Part shown: positions 1 to 9,827 of the stretch, in pieces
Numbering within the stretch: position 1 is the first letter of the stretch
Layout: every line of letters starts with the position of its first letter
NCBI GenBank assembly: GCA_913060495.1
Contig: CAJXRP010000007.1
Span: 99,872 to 163,871 of the forward strand
Origin: an uncultured Gammaproteobacteria bacterium
GTDB taxonomy: Bacteria; Pseudomonadota; Gammaproteobacteria; Pseudomonadales; Pseudohongiellaceae
Direction of reading: 5' to 3'
Length of the DNA: 64,000 bases
Position numbers and translations under genes: made by a program
The notes under the pieces: model-generated
The model's input: the letters and a program-made list of their open reading frames with translations, nothing else
What the model was told of the DNA's origin: nothing
The model's database searches: none

Positions 1-1
1 G

Positions 2-286
2 GGCCTTATCGATAGCTTTCTTAGCGAATACCAACAGTCGGCAGAGAATGCTGCCTTGGAAATAGAAGAGGCTTACAATGGAGGGCAGTGGAAACAAGTT
101 GGCGAGCTTGCCCACACGTTGAAATCTTCATCACGATCAGTAGGTGCTTTAGCGTTAGGTGAGATTTGTGCTGAGCTAGAGTTAGCAGGGAAGAATAACG
201 AGGAATCTCAAATCCACGGTGCAATGGCTGGGTTTTCTCAGTCGTTGCAGGCAGTTGTGGAATCAATAGGACAACGGGACAGTTAA
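2..286 (+). CDS. Hpt (histidine phosphotransfer) domain, C-terminal end of a truncated protein
   Basis: The reading frame is open from the first bases of the window, so the N-terminus lies outside it. The visible 94 residues look like a four-helix Hpt domain: the motif AHTLKSS (His38 of the visible part) is the usual phospho-accepting histidine followed by Leu-Lys-Ser. Such domains pass phosphate from a hybrid kinase to a response regulator. The next gene starts 2 bases after its TAA stop and is a REC-EAL protein, which fits a phosphorelay operon. Whether this is a stand-alone Hpt or the tail of a hybrid kinase cannot be seen. Confidence 0.8.
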   Translation, partial: GLIDSFLSEYQQSAENAALEIEEAYNGGQWKQVGELAHTLKSSSRSVGALALGEICAELELAGKNNEESQIHGAMAGFSQSLQAVVESIGQRDS

Positions 287-287
287 T

Positions 288-1517
288 ATGGAGCATCAAT
301 CCGAAGGCTCACAGGCCACAACGAAAATCATAATTGTTGATGATGACCAATTTCAATTGAAATTGCTTTCTCATCAGTTGTCCATGGTGGGCTATAAAAA
401 TGTGGTTGCGTTCGACGATGGCCAGACTGCTCTAGATCATATGGCGGGTCAGGTTCTCGATTCCACTATTGTTATCCTCGATCTAAATATGCCGAATATG
501 GATGGTCTCGAATTCTTGCAGAAGCTACAGGAAACTGAATTTACTGGTGCTTTGTTATTGGTGAGCGGTGAAGACGAGAGAGTAGTGCAATCTGCCGAGG
601 CATTGGCTTCTTCTTACAATCTGTGGGTGTTAGGCCATCTCAATAAACCAGTACAGCAGGAACAATTACAAAAATATTTGAAACAACTGGATGCTCAGAA
701 AGAAAAGTCTCTAGTGGGTGAGAAGGAGCACAGCTACGAGGCGGCTAGATTGAAGCAAGCTATAGAATCTGGAGAGCTATCCAATTTCTATCAGCCTAAG
801 GTGTTATTAGATACTGGTGAGTTGGTTGGTGTGGAAGCGTTGGTGCGCTGGGAGCATCCCGAGGACGGTCTTATTCTGCCGGACCATTTCATAGATCTAG
901 CCGAAGAGAATGAGTTGATAGACAGTATTGCGCAACAGGTATTAAGCAGTGCGCTTTCGGACAGTAAGCTTTGGAAGGAAGCTGGCATCAACATTACGGT
1001 TGCGGTGAATATCTCAATGTACAACCTAAATACTAGAGACTTCATCAGTTATCTTGAGAAAGAATTGCTAGCGTCGGGTATAAACCCCCAGGATCTGATC
1101 CTGGAGGTGACTGAGTCAAAATTAATGAAGGACTATTCGCTGGTTCTGGATATGCTAACTAGGCTTAGATTGCGTCGTGTGAATCTTTCTATCGATGACT
1201 TTGGCACGGGACATTCGTCCATGACGCAATTGCGTGATATCCCCTTTAATGAGTTGAAGATAGACCGCGGCTTCGTGCATTCCGCCTGCGACAACGCAAC
1301 TCTGCACGGCATTTTTGATGGCAGCATTCAATTGGCTAAGAATCTAGGCATAAAGACAGTAGCGGAGGGTGTTGAGAACGAAGCTGACTGGAGTTTTCTA
1401 GACGGCTCAGGCTGCGATCTGGCACAAGGTTTCTTTATTGGTAAGCCTATGCGTGCCTTAGAGCTGAGGGAGTGGAAAACACAATGGGCTGAGCGTTACG
1501 AACAGATTGCGATCTAA
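288..1517 (+). CDS. Response regulator with EAL c-di-GMP phosphodiesterase domain
   Basis: 409 residues. An N-terminal REC domain (about residues 12-130) has the acidic cluster DDD (18-20) and the phospho-acceptor Asp65 in LDLNMP. A C-terminal EAL domain (about 155-400) has EAL at 183-185, Asn241, Glu273, the DDFGTG loop (303-308), KID near 324-326, AEGVE (359-363) and the late QGFF motif. All the residues normally needed for metal binding and c-di-GMP hydrolysis therefore appear present, so it should be an active, phosphorylation-controlled phosphodiesterase. It is cytosolic, with no signal peptide. It follows the Hpt gene by 1 base between stop and ATG, so the two are probably co-translated and functionally linked. 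Confidence 0.9.
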   Translation: MEHQSEGSQATTKIIIVDDDQFQLKLLSHQLSMVGYKNVVAFDDGQTALDHMAGQVLDSTIVILDLNMPNMDGLEFLQKLQETEFTGALLLVSGEDERVVQSAEALASSYNLWVLGHLNKPVQQEQLQKYLKQLDAQKEKSLVGEKEHSYEAARLKQAIESGELSNFYQPKVLLDTGELVGVEALVRWEHPEDGLILPDHFIDLAEENELIDSIAQQVLSSALSDSKLWKEAGINITVAVNISMYNLNTRDFISYLEKELLASGINPQDLILEVTESKLMKDYSLVLDMLTRLRLRRVNLSIDDFGTGHSSMTQLRDIPFNELKIDRGFVHSACDNATLHGIFDGSIQLAKNLGIKTVAEGVENEADWSFLDGSGCDLAQGFFIGKPMRALELREWKTQWAERYEQIAI

Positions 1518-1537
1518 AGAGGCCTCCTGAGGCCTCT
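1518..1537 (+). terminator. Stem-loop between converging genes
   Basis: A perfect 8-bp inverted repeat (AGAGGCCT/AGGCCTCT, 4-nt loop) lies immediately after the REC-EAL stop codon and before the convergent kinase gene. No clear U-run follows on either strand, so termination is plausible but not certain. Confidence 0.45.
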
Positions 1538-1566
1538 ATGCGCCACTTAGCCAGCTTGAGGCAAGA

Positions 1567-4500
1567 CTATGTCGGTTCGTGCAGTAAGGCTTCCAGCGCT
1601 GAGCTAAGCTCGCCTAATGAATAGGGCTTCGTAAGCAGAGGCGCATCCAAGTCGGTTCCTGACTTGTCGGCAATTATTCCCGATGGAAAGCCGGACATAT
1701 AGAGTATCTTGATATTCGGAATTTTCTTTTTGACATGTTTGGAGAGTTCCGTTCCGTTCATGCCTCCAGGCATGACAATGTCGGTAACTAGCAATTCGAT
1801 ATCTGGGTTATTTTCGATACTCTTCATTGCCTGTTCACCATTGGTAGCGGCAATAACCTCAAAGCCCATGTCTTCTAGATAGGCAGAAGCCACCTCTAAA
1901 AGATCATATTCATCATCAACAGCGAGAACTTTAACGCCATCGAATCGGCTTTCTTCTTTCTCCGGATCTAGCGTTTCCGTGTTTCGTTGCTGTGCCTTCT
2001 CTCGTGTCACCGGCAGGAAAATATCCAAGGTAGTACCAACCCCTGGTTCACTGTAGATTCTGATATTCCCTTCTGATTGTTTAACAAAGCCGTAAATCAT
2101 AGAAAGACCAAGGCCCGTGCCTTTCCCTCTTTCCTTGGTGGTGAAGAAAGGCTCGAAGACTCGGCCTAGTGTTTCCTTAGTCATGCCCTCGCCGGTATCG
2201 GTAACGGAGATTTGCACGTAGGTGCCCGCCTGCATGTCTTCCTGCATTGCTAAGGTGTTCTCCTTAGTCAGATGCAGAACATCGGTAGTGAGGTAGAACT
2301 TGCCGCCGTTAGGCATAGCATCTCTAGAATTAATCGCAAGGTTGAGGAATACATTCTCGAGGCCAGACTGGTCTACTAAGACGTCTGGCACGTTCGTATT
2401 CAGGTCGTACTTCATCTCGATATCTGGGCCTAGGGTTCGGGGCAGGATGTCGGCCATATCTTTGATGATGCCATTAACGTTAGTGGCTTTCGGTTGCAGC
2501 GGTTGACGACGTGCTACGGCGAGCATGCGCTTGGTAAGTTCAGCTCCACGACCCGCTGCTTTCTTCGCCGTATCCATGCGTTGATATTCGGGTGAACCTT
2601 TGTCGATCTTGCGCTGAGCCAGATCGATGTTGCCCATTATCACGCCGAGTAAATTATTGAAGTCATGGGCCATGCCTCCAGTGAGCTTGCCAATTGCATC
2701 CATCTTTTGGCTCTGCCTTAGCTGTGCTTCCAGTTTAGAGCGATCACTCACGTCATGGACAAGACAAGTAATAGTAAGCCCAGATTCAGTTTCTGTAGTG
2801 GAGATAGCGACGTCCACCGGTACTGATTCTCCATCTCCATCCAAGGCATTCATCGACATTACTTGATGTACTTGCGTGGCATCTGCACTCATCGATCGTG
2901 TCTTGATAAAACTGTCGAGCTCAATGTCCGGCAGTAGATCGAACAATTTTTTTCGCAACAATCGCCCTCGGCTCAATTTAAAAAGCTTCTCTGCCTGTTT
3001 GTTCACTAACAGAATTTTACTCAAGACATTGGTTATGATCACAGCTTCCGGTGCCGACTCTACCAGTGAGCGAAATTGCTCTTCGCTCTCTCTCAGTGCC
3101 TTTCTTGCTTTGATCTGATCCGTTCTATCCGTAGCAATACCACCTACGGCATACACTTCGCCGCGGTCGTCTAACAGTGGAAAGCGCAGTACGGAAAAAT
3201 ATTGATCACCAGCGGTGCCATTCCATTTCGCCTCAAATTCCATAGGTTGCTTGTATTCGACGATTTGGCGATCTTGATCCTGGGTGATCTGATTGGTTTG
3301 ATCAGGGAAAAATTTTGCCAGCGTTATATCTTCAAAGTCTGTCTCGCTGGTTTCAGTAAAATTGCGAAAGCTTTCATTCACAAGGCTATAGTTACCCTGT
3401 AAATCTTTAACGAACATGATGCTGGGGTTCTTCTCAAAGAAACCTTCATGCAGCGAGTTACTTTTTCGCAGCTCTACTTCCTTATTACGTAATGCTACAA
3501 CGATACCGGAGAATCTACGTGCTGCGAATGCGGTAAGCAGCATAATAAAAAGAATCATGGTGCTGGTGAGAAACCAGCGTTCTGGATAAGGCCGAAGCAG
3601 GTTAATAATACCCAGTTCGTTTGCAGGAATGCGCGAGACTACTATCCATTCTGATTCAGCAAATAGAGTAGGAAGCTGAATACTTTGGGCGTCATTCAAT
3701 TGAGACGTGAATTCGCAGTTCGCCTCACCACATACGCGAACATAGGAAAACATGTCACCGTTCAGAGAGAAGTTAGTTTGTGATGGTACGCGTAAGTTTA
3801 GCCAGACCTCCGGGTAGCGATTGGCCAAATTTATGTCCAGTCGGTCTGGGTACATAAAAGCCCATTCGTCTTCTGGGTCGGTTGCAGATAACCAATATCC
3901 TGAGCGATTAAGTAGCCACGTATCGCGATTAGGTCTTTGCCCAGTGGTCTTGAAGCTGGATAGAAAATCAGTTCCGCTGTAGCTAAATGCGAGCACTCCA
4001 TAGCGATTCCCTTCGGAATCAAATAGTGGTGCAGCAAAGTGCATTTCCGGATCGGATAAATTACCACCGACATTGTTCAGAACCAGATCAGAGAGGAAAA
4101 GTTCACCGTCTTCTAATTGCATACCGCGCTGGAAATATAGGCTATCGCTTACACTGCCAAGTTGTTCTGTTTGCACACTCAGCGCAGTCCCAGCTTGTCG
4201 ATCGTAGACGATTCGTGCCAGCTCGTTACCATTGGAATCAGTGAGTCGAATTTCGTCATAGATAGTTCGAATGGTAGTTAGATCGGTAAAGCGATTAATG
4301 ATGGGGCCGAGGAAGTCTTCGCTACCATCCATAAAATCTAAGAGTAGTTGTGCCCGGGTAAAGGTAGACACGTCAGCTTGAACGATGGCTATTTCGTTTA
4401 GCAGAGATTGCCCGAGTGAATTTACTAAGGTTCCTTCTTCTGCCGCTATCTCAGTGAGCCGTTCTTCATATTCGAAGTAAAAAAATCCACCGAAGGAAAT

Positions 4501-4593
4501 AAGCGAAAGCAGCAGGGCAGGAGCAAAGAACTGAAAGAAAATGAGGGGGCTATTTGCGTTTCGCAGTCTAGTTTTTTTAGTTTTTTGCTGCAT
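1567..4593 (-). CDS. Hybrid sensor histidine kinase with periplasmic sensor, PAS domains and C-terminal receiver
   Basis: 1008 residues. The order is: N-terminal TM helix (about 17-40), a large extracytoplasmic region of Cache type (about 45-330), a second TM (about 340-360), two PAS domains (about 385-500 and 510-620), a HisKA-type dimerisation domain with His643 in MAHDFNNLL, an HATPase domain with N-box and glycine-rich DTGEGM and GKGTGLGL motifs, and a C-terminal REC domain with phospho-acceptor Asp938 (VTDIVMP). It should autophosphorylate and relay phosphate inside the protein and through an Hpt partner such as the one at the window start. The next gene upstream on the same strand is a REC protein (4767-5960). 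The signal sensed is unknown. Confidence 0.9.
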   Translation of the reverse strand: MQQKTKKTRLRNANSPLIFFQFFAPALLLSLISFGGFFYFEYEERLTEIAAEEGTLVNSLGQSLLNEIAIVQADVSTFTRAQLLLDFMDGSEDFLGPIINRFTDLTTIRTIYDEIRLTDSNGNELARIVYDRQAGTALSVQTEQLGSVSDSLYFQRGMQLEDGELFLSDLVLNNVGGNLSDPEMHFAAPLFDSEGNRYGVLAFSYSGTDFLSSFKTTGQRPNRDTWLLNRSGYWLSATDPEDEWAFMYPDRLDINLANRYPEVWLNLRVPSQTNFSLNGDMFSYVRVCGEANCEFTSQLNDAQSIQLPTLFAESEWIVVSRIPANELGIINLLRPYPERWFLTSTMILFIMLLTAFAARRFSGIVVALRNKEVELRKSNSLHEGFFEKNPSIMFVKDLQGNYSLVNESFRNFTETSETDFEDITLAKFFPDQTNQITQDQDRQIVEYKQPMEFEAKWNGTAGDQYFSVLRFPLLDDRGEVYAVGGIATDRTDQIKARKALRESEEQFRSLVESAPEAVIITNVLSKILLVNKQAEKLFKLSRGRLLRKKLFDLLPDIELDSFIKTRSMSADATQVHQVMSMNALDGDGESVPVDVAISTTETESGLTITCLVHDVSDRSKLEAQLRQSQKMDAIGKLTGGMAHDFNNLLGVIMGNIDLAQRKIDKGSPEYQRMDTAKKAAGRGAELTKRMLAVARRQPLQPKATNVNGIIKDMADILPRTLGPDIEMKYDLNTNVPDVLVDQSGLENVFLNLAINSRDAMPNGGKFYLTTDVLHLTKENTLAMQEDMQAGTYVQISVTDTGEGMTKETLGRVFEPFFTTKERGKGTGLGLSMIYGFVKQSEGNIRIYSEPGVGTTLDIFLPVTREKAQQRNTETLDPEKEESRFDGVKVLAVDDEYDLLEVASAYLEDMGFEVIAATNGEQAMKSIENNPDIELLVTDIVMPGGMNGTELSKHVKKKIPNIKILYMSGFPSGIIADKSGTDLDAPLLTKPYSLGELSSALEALLHEPT

Positions 4594-4766
4594 CTTTAAT
4601 ATCCCTATATTGACGGGAATAATATCCTTATCTAGTAGGCAGGGAAAGCCAATATTTCGCTTCTTTCAGGGAGTGGAAGCAAGCAAGCGCATTATCGTAT
4701 TCTTCGAGTTCGCAATGACTCCTGAACAACGTTCATACTTATCTCAGCCACGAGATATCATCCAGA

Positions 4767-5960
4767 CTAGTTGGTATTTCCATTAGTAGATAGTTTTCCA
4801 TCTTGATAAAGCGGAAGAATTACGTTCGCCTTGGCCGGTGATAAAATTTGTGTCCCTCTAGCGCTGTTGAAGTTACATTTTTTCGCAAACTGCAACGCAG
4901 CAGGAGAGTTTACATTAGCAGCACAGGCAGTTATGCCTTTCTTGTTTGTTAACGAGGTAAGTGAGCTGTAGAGGAATTCAACTTCCATGTCGTTCAGAAA
5001 GTTTGCATTTGTATTCAAATGCGCAAGATCGATGACAACTTGATCAATCGGTAGGCTGTCCATCAGGGGGAGCAGATTTTCACCTTCGTGCTTTGCTGCA
5101 ACAACGATTCTGAATCCTTTTATCTGCAGGCGAGATAAGACGTCACTTACCGATTCTTTCTTATTCAGAATCGATTTCTCATCAATTTCAATGGCTAGCC
5201 ATTCCCGTGGCACATGGTATTGATCTGCCATCATAGCGAGAATATCGGGGGTAGCTAGATCAGTCAAAAATGCATCGTCCAGCTGGACTGTGATCTCGGG
5301 AGTAAATTCTTGATTGGACCAAATTCTCACGGTCTCCAAAGCGGTAGCGAGAATCATTTTACTGAGGCCTTTGCTAATCCCGCAATCTTTGGCCAGCGTA
5401 GTTAAGGAATCGGCGTCTATAACGCGATCATCATCCATATGCCATTGAGCTCGCACTCGTAGCCGTTGAGTGTCTTCATTCTGCAGCGCCTTTATCTGAA
5501 ACTCTGGCTCATACAGAACAGCTAGCCCAAATTCGAATGGAATCTGCTTAACCGTAGCTCTTACCTGAGGGGTGGAGCGTTTGGCTTTACCTAGATAGGG
5601 GCTAAGGGCGGTCTCTATTGCATCTAGAGACATCGGTTTCGTGAGTGTGGAGCCAATGTCTAAGTTGCTCTCTTTGCCAAGAGATTGAACAGAAGAGAGC
5701 GTGCGCTGGTCCATGCCGCTCATTAGCAAGATGCCGGACCTGCATTGCTTCTTGCCTAATTCACGAATGATTTCTACGCCATCTGCGCCAGGCATGCGCA
5801 GATCCAATGCAATGACATCGGGTTTGGTTCTGTCTACAAGATTAACGACCTCAGACCCTTCTGCTACGCAGGTAACCTCAAAGCCTAGGTCTTCGGCGAC
5901 TGCTTTTATGATTTCTCCGATCTCTATTTCATCATCGGCAACTAGTAAAGTGGGTCTCAT
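4767..5960 (-). CDS. Response regulator with degenerate EAL-like domain
   Basis: 397 residues. The N-terminal REC domain (about 3-125) has an acidic pair (DDE) and phospho-acceptor Asp53 in ALDLRMPG. The rest (about 150-390) aligns in layout with an EAL domain, but the catalytic signatures are gone: EALVRW is replaced by RVRAQW, the DDFGTG loop by a VVAAKHEG-like stretch, and the KIDR lysine motif by a DLAHL segment. One Glu (AIEID) is kept. It is therefore predicted not to hydrolyse c-di-GMP and may act as a binding or protein-interaction output. It lies 173 bases upstream of the hybrid kinase on the same strand. Confidence 0.8.
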   Translation of the reverse strand: MRPTLLVADDEIEIGEIIKAVAEDLGFEVTCVAEGSEVVNLVDRTKPDVIALDLRMPGADGVEIIRELGKKQCRSGILLMSGMDQRTLSSVQSLGKESNLDIGSTLTKPMSLDAIETALSPYLGKAKRSTPQVRATVKQIPFEFGLAVLYEPEFQIKALQNEDTQRLRVRAQWHMDDDRVIDADSLTTLAKDCGISKGLSKMILATALETVRIWSNQEFTPEITVQLDDAFLTDLATPDILAMMADQYHVPREWLAIEIDEKSILNKKESVSDVLSRLQIKGFRIVVAAKHEGENLLPLMDSLPIDQVVIDLAHLNTNANFLNDMEVEFLYSSLTSLTNKKGITACAANVNSPAALQFAKKCNFNSARGTQILSPAKANVILPLYQDGKLSTNGNTN

Positions 5961-5977
5961 CGCTATCGCATAACTCC

Positions 5978-5993
5978 AATAAAAGCTTTTATT
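5978..5993. promoter_or_regulatory. 16-bp perfect palindrome upstream of the REC/EAL-like gene
   Basis: AATAAAAGCTTTTATT is perfectly self-complementary and lies about 18 bases before the ATG at 5960. It could be an operator, or simply AT-rich sequence. The remaining intergenic region up to 6252 shows no gene. Confidence 0.25.
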
Positions 5994-6252
5994 ATCAACA
6001 ATTTAGGCCTGCTCTAGAGATCTGAGACTGTGTATACTACAAGCACTTTCGGGTACGATAATCCCTCTCGAGACATTCTGCCTGTCCATACGCTAGTTAC
6101 ACTTCACTAAAAACCCTCTAATAGTCGGGGAAAGGGGCCTCATAAACTGTGAACTAGATCACACTTTTCCAAGCGACGAAGATAAGAATTGCTTATTAGA
6201 CAAATAGTTAGCTCAGGCGAGCTGAGGGGCTCTAGCAATGAAAATACTCACA

Positions 6253-6882
6253 CTAGCTTAGAGAGTGCACCGTACCACCGGCACTGTCAGCGTCAGCTTG
6301 GTCATGGGTAACTAGAAGGGTAGGCAGACCAGCTGCGCGCAGCTTGCCGAAAACAATTTCTCGGACTTCTTCGCGAAGCGCCGTGTCTAATTTGGAGAAT
6401 GGCTCATCTAAGAGAACTGCATTGGGCTCACTGAGCAATAATCGCAACAGAGCGACCCGGGATGCCTGGCCACCGGAGAGCGTTCCTGGGTCTCGATCTT
6501 TAAAGCCAGCAAGACCAATTTCTTCCAGTCCTTGTTGGATTGCTTGATCCTTATTGAGATTCTTACCGGTTAATGCGAAACGTAAGTTTCCAGCGACCGA
6601 TAGATGGGGAAATAGCAGCGGATCTTGAAACAGTAATCCGATACGACGCCGTTCTGCTGCGAGTGAACTAATATCGTTGCCATCGACTAGAACCACTCCG
6701 CTAGATGAAAACACTTTAGGTAAGAATCCTGCTATGTAAGCTAGCAAGGAAGATTTACCGGAACCGGATGGGCCCATGATGGTGACAATTTCTCCGGGAC
6801 CGACGCGACAATCGATCTCAAGCAACTGCTTGCCGTCCAGAGAAATACTTACTTCATTTAGTTCAAGAACAGAATTGCTCAT
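6253..6882 (-). CDS. ynjD: ABC transporter ATP-binding protein (YnjD-like)
   Basis: 209 residues. Walker A GPSGSGKSS (37-45), Q-loop (LLFQDPLLF), ABC signature LSGGQ (about 134), Walker B VLLDEPF and the switch His (LLVTHDQ) are all present, so it should be a working ATPase. It is the energising subunit of the importer formed with the next two genes. Its ATG overlaps the permease stop by 4 bases, which indicates translational coupling. Gene order and protein lengths match the ynjBCD set of Escherichia coli, whose substrate is not established. Confidence 0.88.
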   Translation of the reverse strand: MSNSVLELNEVSISLDGKQLLEIDCRVGPGEIVTIMGPSGSGKSSLLAYIAGFLPKVFSSSGVVLVDGNDISSLAAERRRIGLLFQDPLLFPHLSVAGNLRFALTGKNLNKDQAIQQGLEEIGLAGFKDRDPGTLSGGQASRVALLRLLLSEPNAVLLDEPFSKLDTALREEVREIVFGKLRAAGLPTLLVTHDQADADSAGGTVHSLS

Positions 6883-8558
6883 CGTGTTTCAAACATCCCG
6901 CTACGATTGTGCCAAACAAATTTTGGAATAAATAGGGCTGCCATAAACCCAAGCATCGGAAGTGAGAGTTGCACTATCGCCCAAACCGAAATCAGATTTC
7001 TACTTGCTCCAGACGTCAGTGCTATCGCTTCAGAGGTGATAGTTGTAACTCGTCCCGCTCCTAACAATTGAGTAGGCAAAAACAAGCTTATGCTAATTGC
7101 CATGCCAATCGCTACCGCCGTTAGGCAGGGTGCTAGCAATAAGGGAATGCGAATCCGCCAGAACGTTCTGAGCTGACTCGCACCTAGTGTGGACGCCACT
7201 TGTGACCAGCGTGGGTCCAATTGTCGATACGCCTCAGAGAGTGATAAGAAAACATAAGGTAATACAAATAAAAGGTGGCCAAATATTACGAGACTTAGGT
7301 TCGCCTGCCACCCAACGAACTCTGTCATTACGATGATGCCAAACAAGAAAACTAGTTGTGGTACTAACAGCGGTAGATACAACAACCACATTGCGGTAGA
7401 TTTTTGATTACCAGATTGGCGTTCGGACTCCAGTGTTGCAATGACTAGAAGTAATGCCAATAGCGTAGCCAACACACTAATTACTAGTGTATTAAACAGC
7501 GGTGTAGATAGATCCTGCATGCTGTTCAGCCAATGCTGAATTGTCCAAGCGGAAGGCAGGGCAGAGGGGAAGCGCCAGGGACCGGCGAAGGCATTCGTTA
7601 ACAGGGCTAGCAAACTACCCGCAACTACCATCAATACGATAGGCATTGCACTTCGGCCGACTGTAAAAGCTAAACGCTCGCCGCTATCACGATTTCCCGT
7701 AGCTAACCAGAATCGCCAAAGTGCAGCACACAGTTTCTCAAGTGCTAGCCAGATAGCGATTGCCAGCATGCTGGTACCTAGTTGTAATAAAGCGCCGGCA
7801 GCAGCTAGAAAACGTAGGTTAAGATCCGGGTCATTAAACCAAGTCAAAATTCTAACACTTAGTGTAGGTGGAAGCGTTGGGCCAAGAATAAGCGCCACGT
7901 CGACGGTGGCGGAAGCGAACACGATTACGGCAATAACAGGTAGACGGACTAACGGATAAAGACTGGGAGCAATAACTTTAAGCCAGGCAATGGTGGGTCG
8001 ATAGCCGAGGGTGCGGGCAACTTCAACCCGCTGTCGTGGCTTAAGCTGTGGTAGGGCAGAGAGGGACATTAGAAGCAGAAAGGGTACTTCTTTGACGATA
8101 AGCCCAAACAATAATGAGAACCCCCAAGTATCATTTACTATGAGTAAGTCTGGTGGCCGTTCCCAGCCGGTCAGTCCCGGAGAAAGTATTCGACTCAACA
8201 GTCCCGAGGGTGCGATTAGGAAAGCGAGCCCGAATGCGGCTGCAGCATGTGGGAATGCAAGTAAAGGGGAGACGAGACGGCGAATCCACAGATCCAACTT
8301 ACTGCCTGTTGCGCTCGCGAGATAAAGAAATACCAGCGTCAGGGCAATCAACGGGGTTAAGACACCCGAGATAAGGCTTATTAATACGCTTCGAGTTAAT
8401 CCGGGAACCTCAAATAAATCACGCCATGGGTCCAGAGAGAATTCTGTACTTCCTAGCGGCGGGAAATAGCCGAAGGCAGGGAGGCTAGCGATGAACGTTC
8501 CCAGCAAAATAGGTGCAGCTAACAGTAGGATGAGACTATAGCTTGCCCAGCGTAGCAT
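6879..8558 (-). CDS. ynjC: ABC transporter permease with two fused membrane halves (YnjC-like)
   Basis: 559 residues and about 12 predicted membrane helices. The protein is two binding-protein-dependent permease modules in tandem. Each half has an EAA-like loop: one around VEVARTLGYRP in the first half, the other around SQVASTLGASQ in the second. The fused layout is typical of YnjC and of iron or thiamine permeases. It starts 3 bases after the binding-protein gene ends and overlaps the ATPase gene, so the three form one transport operon in the inner membrane. Confidence 0.88.
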   Translation of the reverse strand: MLRWASYSLILLLAAPILLGTFIASLPAFGYFPPLGSTEFSLDPWRDLFEVPGLTRSVLISLISGVLTPLIALTLVFLYLASATGSKLDLWIRRLVSPLLAFPHAAAAFGLAFLIAPSGLLSRILSPGLTGWERPPDLLIVNDTWGFSLLFGLIVKEVPFLLLMSLSALPQLKPRQRVEVARTLGYRPTIAWLKVIAPSLYPLVRLPVIAVIVFASATVDVALILGPTLPPTLSVRILTWFNDPDLNLRFLAAAGALLQLGTSMLAIAIWLALEKLCAALWRFWLATGNRDSGERLAFTVGRSAMPIVLMVVAGSLLALLTNAFAGPWRFPSALPSAWTIQHWLNSMQDLSTPLFNTLVISVLATLLALLLVIATLESERQSGNQKSTAMWLLYLPLLVPQLVFLFGIIVMTEFVGWQANLSLVIFGHLLFVLPYVFLSLSEAYRQLDPRWSQVASTLGASQLRTFWRIRIPLLLAPCLTAVAIGMAISISLFLPTQLLGAGRVTTITSEAIALTSGASRNLISVWAIVQLSLPMLGFMAALFIPKFVWHNRSGMFETR

Positions 8559-8561
8559 CGG

Positions 8562-9794
8562 CTATCTTGCGCTGTAGCGCTGGATCCAGGCGCGTTCAAG
8601 TGCGGGGGTCCAGGAGGGGTGAGGTTCTTGCAGCTTGCGGCTCAGTTCTTCTGGGCTAGCTGTGGTCAATTCAGAACTTAACGGATCAAATTGCCCGCGC
8701 GCGGTCTCGTCTAAGTCCTCGATAGAAATTACCGTAGTGCTGCCCATATAATTTGGATCGCTGGCTCTGGCCTGTGCTTCGATGGAGAGAAGGAAGTTCG
8801 CAGTGATCATCGCTGCGGCTTTGTGTTGTGCGTTATAGGGAATCGCCAGAAAGCTGACATTGCCGATCGTGCCGTCTTGCAATACATAGGTTCGCGTGCT
8901 CTGGGGCAACTCGCCAGTGCGAACCGAGAGTAGGGCTTCGTTTGGATTGAATGCAAGAGCGAGGGAAATCTCGCCGTCCCCCATCAGTCGCCGCAGCTCA
9001 GCCGCAGAATTTGGAAAGTATCTCCCAGCGCGCAACAGTGTTGGATGAAGTGCATCGAGGTAGTCCCACAATGCAGCGGTGACTCGCTTGAACTCCTCAT
9101 CTGTAACTGGGGAGTACAGTGCAGAATCTTTATTAGAGAGCTCGAGAACCGCCTGTTTTAGGAAAGTGCTTCCCAAGAAAGCCGGTGGCCGGGGATAGGT
9201 GAATTCTCCGGGGTTTTCTCTAGACCAATTCAAAATTTGCTCTATAGTCCGCGGCGGTTCTGTTAACCATTGCTTATCATAATAAAAAACGAGTTGAGAT
9301 CTGGTCCACGGCGATTCTAAACCGTCTGTTGCTACGGTAAAGTCTTCACGCATCTCAGGAAATCGATCGGCATTGACCAAATTGAAGTTGGGTTGTTTTT
9401 CTGCCCAAGGCCCGAACAATAGCTTGTTCTCCTTCAGCGAGGCAAAGTTTTCTCCATTGATCCATAACAGGTCAATGCTACCATTCGAATCATTACGAGC
9501 CTGTCGTTCGGCGACAATCTTCGAGACAGCAGTGGCGATGTCGGAGACTTTTACATGTTGAAGGTTGATGTCAAAGCGTTCATCTAACACGCCGGCAACC
9601 CAGTTGAGATAACTATTTATTCTCGGTTCGCCACCCCAAGCATTGAAGTAAACAGTTTTCCCTCGGGCCTGTTGTTCTATTGAAGACCAATCGGAAACGT
9701 CAAGTGATTGCGCGGTTGCGAGCGGTGTCGAAAACCATATAACGAGCAGAAGGGGAATTCTAAAGATTAATAATGATGCTTTTAGCTGCGCCAT
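8562..9794 (-). CDS. ynjB: Periplasmic substrate-binding protein of the ABC importer (YnjB-like)
   Basis: 410 residues with an N-terminal signal peptide (about 1-28, cleavage after ATAQ). The mature part is a type 2 periplasmic binding protein. The early YFNAWGGEPRIN and later DLLWINGENFASLK segments resemble the YnjB family. It would capture the unknown solute and deliver it to the YnjC permease encoded downstream. The radical SAM gene ends 33 bases upstream on the same strand and may belong to the same transcript. Confidence 0.85.
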   Translation of the reverse strand: MAQLKASLLIFRIPLLLVIWFSTPLATAQSLDVSDWSSIEQQARGKTVYFNAWGGEPRINSYLNWVAGVLDERFDINLQHVKVSDIATAVSKIVAERQARNDSNGSIDLLWINGENFASLKENKLLFGPWAEKQPNFNLVNADRFPEMREDFTVATDGLESPWTRSQLVFYYDKQWLTEPPRTIEQILNWSRENPGEFTYPRPPAFLGSTFLKQAVLELSNKDSALYSPVTDEEFKRVTAALWDYLDALHPTLLRAGRYFPNSAAELRRLMGDGEISLALAFNPNEALLSVRTGELPQSTRTYVLQDGTIGNVSFLAIPYNAQHKAAAMITANFLLSIEAQARASDPNYMGSTTVISIEDLDETARGQFDPLSSELTTASPEELSRKLQEPHPSWTPALERAWIQRYSAR

Positions 9795-9827
9795 TTAAGT
9801 CTCAAAGTAGTTGATGGCGTTCTGAGT

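Noticed and set aside
4541..4786. 81-residue plus-strand frame between the kinase and REC genes
   Set aside because: Overlaps the kinase N-terminus and has no start signal or domain.
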